From positions 8,129,890 to 8,193,889 of the forward strand of contig NZ_CP007440.1 in the NCBI RefSeq assembly GCF_001579845.1: a DNA stretch of 64,000 bases, in the 5' to 3' direction. Below, piece by piece: positions 1 to 8,697 of the stretch. The position numbers and the translations under genes are program-made. The notes below the pieces were generated by a model that made no database searches, was not told where the DNA came from, and was given only the letters and a program-made list of their open reading frames with translations. Numbering within the stretch: position 1 is the stretch's first letter; each line of letters starts with the position of its first letter. The stretch comes from Rhodoplanes sp. Z2-YC6860 (GTDB lineage Bacteria; Pseudomonadota; Alphaproteobacteria; Rhizobiales; Xanthobacteraceae).

Positions 1-1194
1 CTGCGCCGCGGCCGGCTCGGCAATCCGGTGATGGGCACCGCAACCGGCGAGGAACAGCGCATCGCCGAAGCGCTGCTCGCATTCGTCGGCTATCACGGCG
101 CGTTGGCTGCGCCCGCGAATGGTCTGCCTCACGTCGACCGCCGTCTCGTCGAGATCGCTCGCGCGCTGGCCACCCGGCCAGGCGTGCTCCTGCTCGACGA
201 ACCGGCCGCGGGGCTGATGCGTGCCGACAAGGCCGCGCTGAGCAAGCTCATCCGCCGCATCGCCGATCTCGGCGTCGCCGTCATTCTCGTGGAACACGAT
301 ATGGCGATGGTGATGGGCATCTCGGACCACGTCGTGGTGCTCGACGCGGGCCAGGTCATCGCGGCCGGCAAGCCTGCCGAAGTGCGGCGCGATCCGCGCG
401 TGCTGAAAGCCTATCTCGGCGACGGCGAGATGCGCGGACGCCCGCGCGCCACGGCCTGGAACGGCTCGCAGGACGCGATCTTGACCTGTCTCAAGCTCAG
501 CGCCGGCTACGGCGCTGCGCCGGTCCTCGACGAGGTCTCGTTCGAAGTGAAGCCCGGCGAGCTGGTGGCGCTGCTCGGCTCGAACGGCGCCGGCAAGTCC
601 ACCGCCATGCGCGCCGTCACCGGGCTCCTGCGTCCCGTCACCGGATCGATCATCGTCGACGACAAGCCCGTCGACCATGTGGCCGCGCATCGGATCGCGG
701 CGAGCGGCGTGGCGCTGGTGCCAGAGGGCCGCCAGGTGTTTCCGGAGCTGACGGTGCGGGACAACATCCTGCTCGGCGCCCATTCGCGAAAGCAAGTCGA
801 TCGCGAAGCCGAGCTCGAAGTGATGCTGAAACGCTTCCCGCGGCTGCGCGAACGGCTGACGAGCCGCGCCGGGCTCCTCTCTGGCGGCGAGCAGCAGATG
901 CTCGCTATCGCCCGCGGGTTGATGGCGCAGCCGCGCATCCTGTTGCTCGATGAGCCGTCACTGGGCCTGGCGCCAGCGATGATTAACGAGCTGTTCGACG
1001 TGCTGGCGGAGCTGCGCGACGACGGCGTCACCATCCTGCTGGTCGATCAGATGGCCGCCATGGCGCTGACGGTCGCCGATCGCGGCTATGTGCTGGAATC
1101 CGGCCGCGTGGTACGGAGCGACACCGCGGAGGCGCTGGCACACGATCCGGCGCTCGAAGCGGCCTATCTCGGACACCCGGAAGCGGCGCAGTAG
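1..1194 (+). CDS. Branched-chain-type ABC transporter ATP-binding protein, LivG-LivF fusion (5' partial)
   Basis: The frame is open to base 1, so the gene starts outside the window; an in-frame GTG at 28 and ATG at 31 are probably internal. The first ~130 codons match the C-terminal half of a LivG ATPase: Walker B LLLDEPAAGL and the switch histidine in VEHDM, but no Walker A inside the window. A short linker leads to a complete LivF ATPase with Walker A GSNGAGKST (about codon 190), signature LSGGEQQ, Walker B LLLDEPSLGLAP and a C-terminal LivF-type tail. Seen: both cassettes in one continuous frame. Known: LivG and LivF normally are separate subunits energising an LivHM permease for amino acids, amides or urea-like solutes at the inner membrane. 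The amidohydrolase begins 3 nt downstream, so the imported solute may be its substrate (inference). Confidence 0.85.
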   Translation: MRRGRLGNPVMGTATGEEQRIAEALLAFVGYHGALAAPANGLPHVDRRLVEIARALATRPGVLLLDEPAAGLMRADKAALSKLIRRIADLGVAVILVEHDMAMVMGISDHVVVLDAGQVIAAGKPAEVRRDPRVLKAYLGDGEMRGRPRATAWNGSQDAILTCLKLSAGYGAAPVLDEVSFEVKPGELVALLGSNGAGKSTAMRAVTGLLRPVTGSIIVDDKPVDHVAAHRIAASGVALVPEGRQVFPELTVRDNILLGAHSRKQVDREAELEVMLKRFPRLRERLTSRAGLLSGGEQQMLAIARGLMAQPRILLLDEPSLGLAPAMINELFDVLAELRDDGVTILLVDQMAAMALTVADRGYVLESGRVVRSDTAEALAHDPALEAAYLGHPEAAQ

Positions 1195-1197
1195 CCC

Positions 1198-2427
1198 ATG
1201 CTCGATCTCGTCCTCCGCAATGCCCGCATCGCCGGCCGTGGTGCCGCGACCTTCGACATCGCTGTCGCCGGCGGCCGCATCGCCGATATCGCACCGTCAA
1301 TTGCGGCCGATGCGCCGTCCGAAAACCTCGACGGCCGCCTCGTGACACCGGGCTTCGTCGACACACACATCCATCTCGACAAGTCCTGCATCCTCGATCG
1401 TTGCCATGCCGAGCACGGCACGCTGCAGGAAGCGATCGCACAGGTTGCGGCCGCCAAGCGCGCCTTCACCGAGGACGATGTCTACGAACGCGGCCGTCGC
1501 ACGCTGGAGAAGGCCATCGTGCAAGGCACCACCCACATGCGCACCCATGTGGAAGTCGATCCGCGCATCGGACTGAAAAGCTTCCAGGCGATCAAACGCC
1601 TCAAGCGCGACTATGCCTGGGCGATCGATCTCGAGATTTGCGTGTTTCCGCAGGAGGGCCTGCTCAACGATCCCGGCACCGAGGCGCTTCTGATCGAAGC
1701 GTGCAAGTCAGGCGCCGGTCTGATTGGCGGCTGCCCCTATACCGACAGCGATCCGCATGGCCAGATCGCCCGCATCTTCAGCATCGCTCGCGAATTCGAT
1801 CTCGACATCGACTTCCACCTCGATTTCGATCTCGACGCCTCATGGATGGATATCGAGGAGGTCTGCCGACAGGCTGGAGCGCATGGCTATGGCGGCCGCG
1901 TCGCGGTTGGCCATGTCACCAAGCTGTCGGCGCTGCCGCCGAAACGGCTCGATGCCGTGGCGCAACGCCTCGCGGCCTCCGGCGTCGCTGTGACGGTGCT
2001 GCCGGCGACCGATCTGTTTCTGATGGGCCGCGACCACGATCACGCCGTTCCGCGCGGCGTCGCGCCGGCGCATCGGCTTGCCGAGCACGGCGTGACCTGC
2101 TCGCTCTCCACCAACAATGTGCTCAATCCGTTCACACCGTTCGGCGATTGCTCGCTGGTGCGGATGGCGAACCTGTACGCCAATGTCGCCCAGGCCGGCA
2201 GCTCGCGCGAGCTCGCGGCCTGTTTCGATCTCGTCACGCAACAGCCGGCACGGCTGATGAATCTTTCGGACTATGGCGTCGCTGTCGGCAACCCGGCCGA
2301 TCTGATCGTGCTCGACGGCACCGATCCGGCCATGATCGTCGCCGAACTCGCAGCCCCTCTCATGGGCATCAAGCGCGGCCGCCGCAGCTTCAGCCGCCCC
2401 GCGGCGGTGTTCAACCGACCGCAATAG
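1198..2427 (+). CDS. Amidohydrolase, cytosine deaminase / AtzC-like
   Basis: A 409-residue metal-dependent hydrolase of the amidohydrolase superfamily. The metal-binding HxH lies in VDTHIHLDK (about residues 54-62), the form usual in CodA/AtzC-type deaminases; further ligand candidates are HLDFDLD, the His in VAVGHVTKLS and the Asp region near TNNVLNPFTPFGD. The N-terminal and C-terminal strands (DIAVAGGRIADIAP; GNPADLIVLDG) form the typical composite beta domain. It starts 3 nt after the ABC ATPase stop and is surely cotranscribed with it. Family members deaminate or dealkylate cyclic N-heterocycles; the actual substrate cannot be read from the sequence. A short stem-loop follows and the next gene is convergent. 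Confidence 0.8.
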   Translation: MLDLVLRNARIAGRGAATFDIAVAGGRIADIAPSIAADAPSENLDGRLVTPGFVDTHIHLDKSCILDRCHAEHGTLQEAIAQVAAAKRAFTEDDVYERGRRTLEKAIVQGTTHMRTHVEVDPRIGLKSFQAIKRLKRDYAWAIDLEICVFPQEGLLNDPGTEALLIEACKSGAGLIGGCPYTDSDPHGQIARIFSIAREFDLDIDFHLDFDLDASWMDIEEVCRQAGAHGYGGRVAVGHVTKLSALPPKRLDAVAQRLAASGVAVTVLPATDLFLMGRDHDHAVPRGVAPAHRLAEHGVTCSLSTNNVLNPFTPFGDCSLVRMANLYANVAQAGSSRELAACFDLVTQQPARLMNLSDYGVAVGNPADLIVLDGTDPAMIVAELAAPLMGIKRGRRSFSRPAAVFNRPQ

Positions 2428-2458
2428 CGCTACACGCTATCATGTAGAGCGCAGGCTG

Positions 2459-2479
2459 ACGCGGGATATTCGCCCGCGT
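2459..2479. terminator. Possible bidirectional terminator between convergent genes
   Basis: A 7-bp stem (ACGCGGG / CCCGCGT, loop ATATTCG) lies between the amidohydrolase stop and the stop of the FecR-domain gene. There is no long T-run on either side, so it is a weak candidate. Confidence 0.35.
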
Positions 2480-2484
2480 TGCCC

Positions 2485-3399
2485 CTAGCAGTAACCGCAC
2501 GGGGGCGGTGGAGGCGATACCGGCGGTGCCGGCGGCGAGACGCTGCCGGCTTGGTTGGTCTGCGACACGCCTTTGGCGGCGCCATTGCCGGCACCGAAGA
2601 TCGAGATGTAACCGAGCGGATCGGTACCGGGTGGACTGGTCGGGTCCTGGATCACGGTGAACTTGTATCCGTCCGGCACATTGCCTTGCGTCGGGATATT
2701 GGCGACGCCCCCGGTCTGGCCCGGCTTGCTGTTGATCAGTTGCATGACCAGTTGCAACACCGCATCCGGGAGACGGAACGGCGTCGGGATCGGATCGTTG
2801 GGTCCACCGAGCACCGTGGCGAAGCCCGGCTGCAGCGTCACCGAGCCGACATTGTTGGTGACCGTGATCTGACCGAAATTCGACAGCACCAGCTCACCAC
2901 CGGTCACGCCCGTGGCCTGCTGGATCATTTGCATGATGCTCTGCGGCACTTGCACCATCACGGTGACCATGCCGCCCCGAATGCCGAGCGAGGCCGACGG
3001 CGTCCGGATCTCGGCGCCGGAGTTGTGGCTGACCTGCCCCCCAATGAAGCGCAACGCGCCCTTGGTGACGGTCGCCACCATGGCCCCCGACTTGGCTTGC
3101 GGGTCGTAGACGAACTGGTCGATCACCAGGTCGCAATTGGCGCCGAGATTGATCGCCGACTGGTCCGGGAACTGGATTTGCGTCGAGCCCAGAGCAGAGG
3201 TGCGGACCCGCTCCTTCACGGCAATGTTCGTGCCGATCGTGAGCTTGCGCATGGCGCCGCCCGGCGGCGTGCCGGTCGCCTCCTGATTGACGGCGCCGAC
3301 CCTGCCGTAGCTTTGCGCCTCTGCGGTGCTCACGGTGGCTACCGTGGACAGCAGAACCCCGAGCAGGCTCGTGACTTGAGATGGTTTGGTCCAATCCAT
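2485..3399 (-). CDS. Exported FecR-domain protein with proline-rich C-terminus
   Basis: A 304-residue protein. Residues 1-28 form a signal peptide (hydrophobic LLGVLLSTVATVS, cleavage near AEAQS). Residues ~50-165 match the FecR domain (VKERVRTSALGSTQIQFPD, then VTKGALRFIGGQ and the IRTPSASLGIRGG segment). The tail is low-complexity proline-rich and ends in a CGYC motif. It lacks the membrane helix and anti-sigma domain of true FecR sensors, so it is probably a periplasmic or surface protein and not a sigma regulator. The start has an SD-like GAGGG about 7 nt upstream. It follows the TPR/beta-barrel gene after a 10-nt gap, which implies one operon and a shared envelope role (inference). Confidence 0.75.
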   Translation of the reverse strand: MDWTKPSQVTSLLGVLLSTVATVSTAEAQSYGRVGAVNQEATGTPPGGAMRKLTIGTNIAVKERVRTSALGSTQIQFPDQSAINLGANCDLVIDQFVYDPQAKSGAMVATVTKGALRFIGGQVSHNSGAEIRTPSASLGIRGGMVTVMVQVPQSIMQMIQQATGVTGGELVLSNFGQITVTNNVGSVTLQPGFATVLGGPNDPIPTPFRLPDAVLQLVMQLINSKPGQTGGVANIPTQGNVPDGYKFTVIQDPTSPPGTDPLGYISIFGAGNGAAKGVSQTNQAGSVSPPAPPVSPPPPPCGYC

Positions 3400-3409
3400 G
3401 ATCGCGCCC

Positions 3410-4792
3410 TCAGAATCGCGCCGTTGGTCCGGTCATGACCTGATAGTTGTCCAACCGGAAGTTCGGCAGCGTGGAGGTGGTCTTGTCGTACTGGAAGGTG
3501 GTTTTGAGGCCGAACACTTTGGTGATCGGCGTGTCGAAGATCACGCCAGCTGTCCATGTCTTATCGGACCGCTTCGTGTTCGGATCGAGGAACGGATTGG
3601 CCGCGTCGAAATCGGTTTCCGTGTAGCGGGCAAACGGCGACAGGATCCAGTAGCGCGGCATCCAGGTGAACGGCGGCGGCACCATGAACGAGAGCGCGGC
3701 TTCGCCGACCCACTGATCGAAATTCTGGAAATCCGCCTGGCCTTCGCCGCGCCGGTAGTAACCACGGGCATCGAGCCTCACGGTCTCGACGATCGAATAC
3801 TTCATCGACATGCCGCCAGTGAACCAGTTGCCGCTGCTGAACTCGTTCAGCTGGGAAGCAGCGACGCCTTGAGTCGCGACCGGCGCATCGACGGTGATAC
3901 CCACATGCCGCCATTCGAAGCCCGGCTCGAAGGAGAGCTTCGGGTTGACCGGTAGCGTGAAGACAACGCCGGCTCCGCCGGAGGCGAGATACTGGCTGCC
4001 CCCGACCCAGATGTTGCCGCCCGTGACGTAAGGCTTCACGCTCGCGCCCGGGAACACGTCGTTCCTGATCGGAATACGCCAGCCAAAGCTGCCGTCGATC
4101 AAGCCGACGTTGAGGTCGGTCAGCACGAACTGCTGCGTCAGATAGCCGGTGAAGCGCGTCTCGAAGGTCGATCCCGCGGTATCGTTGAGATCGTAGTCGT
4201 GGCTCAGGCCGACCATGCCGAACCAGTTGCTGTCGGAGCGCTTGGTGTTCGTCGTCGGCAGACCGAGCTCCTGGCCGCCGACATTCACGAGGCCATTCGA
4301 CGGCGCAAAATTGGCATTGCTCTGATACCGCACGCCAGTCTGGGCAAAGCCCGAGAACCGGCTCTGCTGCGTCTGCCGCTCGGTATCGGGCAGATAATCT
4401 TCGATGCGCGATTTGGTGACCGGATCGAGCCCCCGCGTCGCCAGCGCTTCCTTGAAATAGCGCTTGGCCATGTCGAAGGAGCGCAGCTTCATGTACAGCG
4501 TGCCGAGCTCGTACTTCACATGCGCCAGATTCGGATTGTAGTAGAGCAGACGCTCAAGGGCCGCGATCGCGGCTTCATAATCGCCACGATTGGTCGCCAC
4601 TTTCACGTAGGCGAAGGTGACTTCGTAATTCGTCGGCTCGCGCAGCATTTGCGCATGAAGGCGCTCTTGTTCGTCGCTGGCGTCTTGCGCCGACGCCGGT
4701 TGAATCGCAACGAACAACGCAAAGACAGGCGCGCAGACGGTCATCAGGCCTCGGGCAAAATTCACCCGGGCCGCAATTTCCCTGTACGGCAT
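3410..4792 (-). CDS. TPR-containing outer-membrane beta-barrel protein (SLAM-like architecture)
   Basis: A 460-residue protein. The chosen ATG at 4792 has GGAG 6 nt upstream and gives a signal peptide ending ASAQDAS. Residues ~45-135 hold two TPR units (YVKVATNRGDYEAAIAALER; AHVKYELGTLYMKLRSFDMA). From ~145 to the end the sequence is alternating amphipathic beta strands rich in aromatic residues and ends in ...GPTARF, with the terminal Phe expected of a BAM substrate. This N-TPR/C-barrel layout resembles Slam proteins and related surface-assembly modifiers, though similarity to Slam itself is not established. Transcribed ahead of the FecR-domain gene. A plausible role is export or surface display of a partner protein; the adjacent FecR-domain protein is the obvious candidate (inference). 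Confidence 0.65.
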   Translation of the reverse strand: MPYREIAARVNFARGLMTVCAPVFALFVAIQPASAQDASDEQERLHAQMLREPTNYEVTFAYVKVATNRGDYEAAIAALERLLYYNPNLAHVKYELGTLYMKLRSFDMAKRYFKEALATRGLDPVTKSRIEDYLPDTERQTQQSRFSGFAQTGVRYQSNANFAPSNGLVNVGGQELGLPTTNTKRSDSNWFGMVGLSHDYDLNDTAGSTFETRFTGYLTQQFVLTDLNVGLIDGSFGWRIPIRNDVFPGASVKPYVTGGNIWVGGSQYLASGGAGVVFTLPVNPKLSFEPGFEWRHVGITVDAPVATQGVAASQLNEFSSGNWFTGGMSMKYSIVETVRLDARGYYRRGEGQADFQNFDQWVGEAALSFMVPPPFTWMPRYWILSPFARYTETDFDAANPFLDPNTKRSDKTWTAGVIFDTPITKVFGLKTTFQYDKTTSTLPNFRLDNYQVMTGPTARF

Positions 4793-5016
4793 TCCTAACT
4801 CCAGCACCCGCCGTCCCGAAAAAAATCACACGGGAACTGTGTTCGCAAGTGCGGCGCGTTGACCGCGCGTCATAAACCGGACGTTGTGGAACGGAGTGTG
4901 GCCATTCTGCACCAGATGCAGGTGCTGGGGTACGCTTTCGCGGCAGATCGTCACGCTCTGTGGATATCCGGAGCAGGCCTGAGTCCGGCGGCCGATTCGG
5001 AACCGGAGCCGCCTCA

Positions 5017-6798
5017 TCAGAGGACGGACGCCCGATACATGTAGGCGAACCAGCGCCGCAAATCGCCGAATTCGATGCGCGCGGCAAACGGCCAGCCGAT
5101 TTCGTGCCTTTTGAAAAGACGATCGAGATAGGACCCGAGCGGTGGGCCGAGTTCCCGCGGCACGCCGGCGCGCAGCCACACGTCCTGATGCAGATCGAGA
5201 AAAAGGCTGTCCGCTAGCTTGTCTTCGACCATATCGGCGCGCGCCGGATCGAACAGCATCTCGACCTCGAACCTGGAGATCGGGCTCGCCGCCTCCGGCG
5301 ACTGGCGTTGGTCCAGCAGGCCATCCGCGGCAAGGTATTCGGCGAGCAGAACGGCGCCTGCTTTGTCCCATTGCGCAGGCTTGTCGTCGAACGACACCGA
5401 ATGGAAAAGAACTTCGGCGAGCGCCGCGTGGCCCTCGGGAAATTTCATCGCTGCGGTCGATAAAAGGCGTTCATCGTCCGATCGAACGATGAACATCTCG
5501 GATTCGGGAAGCTCGGCTCCGAGCAGCACCACGTCTGGATCGATCCACCAGCCACCGTGACGGTGCAGCAAAGCATGCCGGAACAGGCTTGCGTGAATCG
5601 CGGATTGCGCGGGCTCGGCAAGTTTGCGGACGACACGCTCGGCCGGGGTGATGTCGGCCGCATTCCGCCACGTGATCCACGATGGTTTGTTCAGCGTCTT
5701 GTCGAAGGTGAACACTTCGACCCGATGCCCGCGATCGGCAAAGCTGCGCAGCCCAAGCAACTGATACGGCCCCATCGCGCCGCCGGCCCAAAATGTGCGA
5801 ACGATCTGCGGCTTGGACGCAAGGTGCACTGGGATGCGGGCCGCCGGTGGATCAATCGCCACCGCGAGCCGCATATCGATTGCGGTGGCGCCATGCCCAT
5901 CCAGACGATCGAGCGCATCGCCCGGTACATAGCGCATCTGGAGATGCCGTCTCACCTGGCGCAGAAATTGAAACTCCTCGAACCAGGCGGCGACGGCGTC
6001 GGCCGACAGCCGCGCTTCGTCCTCGAACGAAAAACCGAAACGGGCAAACAGCCCGTCGAGGAAGCTGCCCTTGGGCGGGCCGAGATCCTTGGGAATCCGG
6101 ACACGACGGCCGTATTCGTTCCACAAATGCACAAAGTCGCTCCGAGCCGCTTGCTCGTTCAGCTCGTCGCAGCGCATCGGATCGAACATCGCCGGCGTAT
6201 CAAGGATCCCGATCGGATACGCGCTCGACGCCGGACGCAGAACATGATCAAGCGCGTAGTCGTGAACGAGTTTCGTCACCAAGGGCGGTCCGAGCAGGCC
6301 CCGCAAGGATGCCGGCGCCCCACGCTCGGTCTGCGGCATGAGCGCGCGTGCCTCTTCGATCGCACCCGCCATCACCGGCGAGTGGACGGGAAACTTCATG
6401 ATCGCGCCGTTTGCTTCCTTGTCGGTTTCCCACGCGAGATAGACTTTGTCGGTCGGCAACCCGCGGAGACAGACCATGTCCAGATCGGCGTACCAACCGC
6501 CAAACCGGTGGAGGGCAGCATAACGGAATAAATCGGAATGAAGCGCTGGCGAAGGATCGCCGTCCGGAAAGTAAAACCGGTGCACGGGGCCTGGCAAAAG
6601 GTCGCGCACGTCGAGCAGTTCGACTCCATCCGGCACACGCAGTGCCCTGTTCGTCGAATAGACGAAAACCTGGGCACCCGCCGCCACGAAACTTGTAAGC
6701 GAGAGCAACTCGTAAGGGCTGAGCGGCGGCCCGGTCCAAAACATTCTGACCGCGGGCTGGCCGGACAGTTGCTCCCCTTCGTCAGGATTCGATTGCAT
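5017..6798 (-). CDS. Glycosyltransferase with two tandem DXD domains (copy 2)
   Basis: A 593-residue protein built from two homologous GT-A-type units of the Gly_transf_sug/GT32-like family. Unit 1 (residues ~17-290) begins VRMFWTGPPL and has GGWYADLD (DXD at 105-107); unit 2 (~325-585) begins VRTFWAGGAM and has GGWWIDPD (DXD at 420-422). Each unit ends with the same LGPP(K/L)GS(F/Y)LD motif. The DXD motif normally binds the sugar nucleotide through a divalent metal. The ATG at 6798 overlaps the end of the upstream paralogue by 17 nt, implying translational coupling; the frame is open further upstream but that part is the neighbour read out of frame. No signal peptide or membrane helix is evident. 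The sugar and acceptor are unknown. Confidence 0.75.
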   Translation of the reverse strand: MQSNPDEGEQLSGQPAVRMFWTGPPLSPYELLSLTSFVAAGAQVFVYSTNRALRVPDGVELLDVRDLLPGPVHRFYFPDGDPSPALHSDLFRYAALHRFGGWYADLDMVCLRGLPTDKVYLAWETDKEANGAIMKFPVHSPVMAGAIEEARALMPQTERGAPASLRGLLGPPLVTKLVHDYALDHVLRPASSAYPIGILDTPAMFDPMRCDELNEQAARSDFVHLWNEYGRRVRIPKDLGPPKGSFLDGLFARFGFSFEDEARLSADAVAAWFEEFQFLRQVRRHLQMRYVPGDALDRLDGHGATAIDMRLAVAIDPPAARIPVHLASKPQIVRTFWAGGAMGPYQLLGLRSFADRGHRVEVFTFDKTLNKPSWITWRNAADITPAERVVRKLAEPAQSAIHASLFRHALLHRHGGWWIDPDVVLLGAELPESEMFIVRSDDERLLSTAAMKFPEGHAALAEVLFHSVSFDDKPAQWDKAGAVLLAEYLAADGLLDQRQSPEAASPISRFEVEMLFDPARADMVEDKLADSLFLDLHQDVWLRAGVPRELGPPLGSYLDRLFKRHEIGWPFAARIEFGDLRRWFAYMYRASVL

Positions 6799-8590
6799 GT
6801 CTCTCGGACTCGATAGAAGCTTTAGACATGTGCACGAACCAGCGGCGCAGATCGCCGTATTCCAGCCGCGCGGCAAACGGCCAGCCGACCTCATGCCGTT
6901 TGAACAACCGGTCGAGATAAGAGCCGAGCGGCGGCCCAAGCTCCCGCGGCACACCAGCCCGCAGCCAGGCGTCCTGATGCAGATCGAGAAACAGGCCGCC
7001 TTTGAGCTTCTCTTCAAGCACATCGGCCCGCGCCGGATCGAACAGCATTTCGACGTCGAACCACGAGATTGGGCTCACCAAGTCGGATGGCCGGCATTCA
7101 TCGAGCAGGCCATCCGCAGCGATGCCGTCGGCGAGCAGAGCATCGCCTGCCTGGTCCCATTGCTCGGGCTTGCCGTCGAGTGACACCGAATGAAAGAGAA
7201 CCTCGGCGAGCGTTGCGTGGCCCTGGGAAAACTTCATCACCGCCGGTGACACGAGCCGCGTGTCGTGCGAGCGCGCCAGGAATATCTCGGCGTCGGGAAG
7301 CTCGGCGCCGAGCAGCAGCACGTCCGGTTCAATCCACCAGCCGCCGTGACGATGCAGCAATGCGTGGCGGAACAGGCTCGCGTGAATTGCCGATGACGCG
7401 GGCTTGTCGAACTCCCGGACGATCCGGTCTGGCGGAATGATATCGGCTGCGTTTCGCCACGCGATCCACGACGGTTTTTCCAGAGCGCGGTCAAAGGTGA
7501 ACACCTCGACCTGATGACCGCGATCGGCAAAGCTGCGCAGAGCGAGCAACTGGTACGGGCCGATCGGGCCGCCGGCCCAGAACGTGCGAACCGTCTGCGG
7601 CCTGGATGCCGGGGACACAGCGACCGACGATTCGCGGATCCCGGCAGAACCGACCTTGCCCGTCTGCGGGCGTGCTGCGCTTATGAGAACATCGAGCGCA
7701 TCGCTTGGGACGTAGCGTGCTTGCAGGCGCGCTCGCGCCTGCACCAGAAAGATCGATTCCTCGAACCACGCTGCGACGGCATCGGCGGACAGCCGCTCCT
7801 CGTCGTCGAACGAAAATCCAAACCGTTCAAACAAGCCGTCGAGAAAGCAGCCTTTGGGCGGTCCGAGTTCCTTGGGAATACGGACGCGGCGCAGGTATTC
7901 GTTCCACAGATGGACGAAATCGCTGCCAGCAATCCGCTCATCGAGTTCATCCCGACGGCGGGGATCGAACATGGCGGGGGTTTCGAAAGGCTGAATCTCA
8001 TAGGCGCTCGAGACCGGTCGCAGCACATGATCAAGCCCGTGGTCGTGAACGAGCTTCGTCACCAAAGGCGGTCCAAGCAGACCGCGCGACGATCCCGGGG
8101 CCCCGCGCTCGGTTTGCGGCAGGCGTGCGCGCGCCTCTGCCATCATGCCGGCCAACACCGGCGCGCGCGCCGGAAATTTCATGACCGCAGCATTCACAAG
8201 CGTGTCGGATTGCCACGCGAGATAGACTTTGTCAGTAGGCAGATTGCCAAGACAAACCATGTCGAGATCGGCATACCAGCCGCCAAAGCGGTGAACCGCG
8301 GCGTAACGCACCAAATTGGAATGGAGCGCCGGTGAGGGGTCGCCGTCCGGAAAGTAGAACCGGTGCACGGGGCCCGGCAAAAGCTCGCGCACGTCGAGTA
8401 GCTCGACTCCGTCAGGCACCTGCAGCGCCTTGTTCGACGAGTAAAGCAGCACCCGCGCACCCGCGGTAACGAAGCTTTGCAGCGAGAGCAGTTCGTAAGG
8501 GCTGAGCGGCGGTCCGGTCCAGAACATCCGGACCTCGGGCGGGCCGGACGGCCGCTCGTCAGCAAGGCTTTCGGAGGGTATGGATCGCAT
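6782..8590 (-). CDS. Glycosyltransferase with two tandem DXD domains (copy 1)
   Basis: A 602-residue paralogue of the next gene, clearly from a tandem duplication: long stretches are identical, including the start (VRMFWTGPPLSPYELLSL) and the LFDPARADV...LGPPLGSYLDRLFKRHE end. Unit 1 has GGWYADLD (DXD at 108-110). Unit 2 has GGWWIEPD, so the first Asp of the motif is Glu (E421, D423), a conservative change that may alter metal or donor binding. The ATG at 8590 opens the region conserved between the two copies; upstream codons in the same open frame are antisense to the divergent gene. It is the first gene of a two-gene unit and faces a GT-B glycosyltransferase across 107 bp. Likely role: glycosylation of a surface polymer or protein (inference). 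Confidence 0.75.
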   Translation of the reverse strand: MRSIPSESLADERPSGPPEVRMFWTGPPLSPYELLSLQSFVTAGARVLLYSSNKALQVPDGVELLDVRELLPGPVHRFYFPDGDPSPALHSNLVRYAAVHRFGGWYADLDMVCLGNLPTDKVYLAWQSDTLVNAAVMKFPARAPVLAGMMAEARARLPQTERGAPGSSRGLLGPPLVTKLVHDHGLDHVLRPVSSAYEIQPFETPAMFDPRRRDELDERIAGSDFVHLWNEYLRRVRIPKELGPPKGCFLDGLFERFGFSFDDEERLSADAVAAWFEESIFLVQARARLQARYVPSDALDVLISAARPQTGKVGSAGIRESSVAVSPASRPQTVRTFWAGGPIGPYQLLALRSFADRGHQVEVFTFDRALEKPSWIAWRNAADIIPPDRIVREFDKPASSAIHASLFRHALLHRHGGWWIEPDVLLLGAELPDAEIFLARSHDTRLVSPAVMKFSQGHATLAEVLFHSVSLDGKPEQWDQAGDALLADGIAADGLLDECRPSDLVSPISWFDVEMLFDPARADVLEEKLKGGLFLDLHQDAWLRAGVPRELGPPLGSYLDRLFKRHEVGWPFAARLEYGDLRRWFVHMSKASIESERHAIES

Positions 8591-8697
8591 GCTGAAATGC
8601 GCACACTGCCGTCGGGACAAAGGTGGGGTAGCCTCGTTTTCACAACCGGGCAACTGGCACACAGCCAACGAACCATCCAGCCGGGAAAATAAGCGTC

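Noticed and set aside
4831..4860. EcfG-like GGAAC ... CGTT pair near the outer-membrane protein gene
   Set aside because: Spacing is 19 nt instead of 16-17 and the orientation is opposite to the flanking genes.
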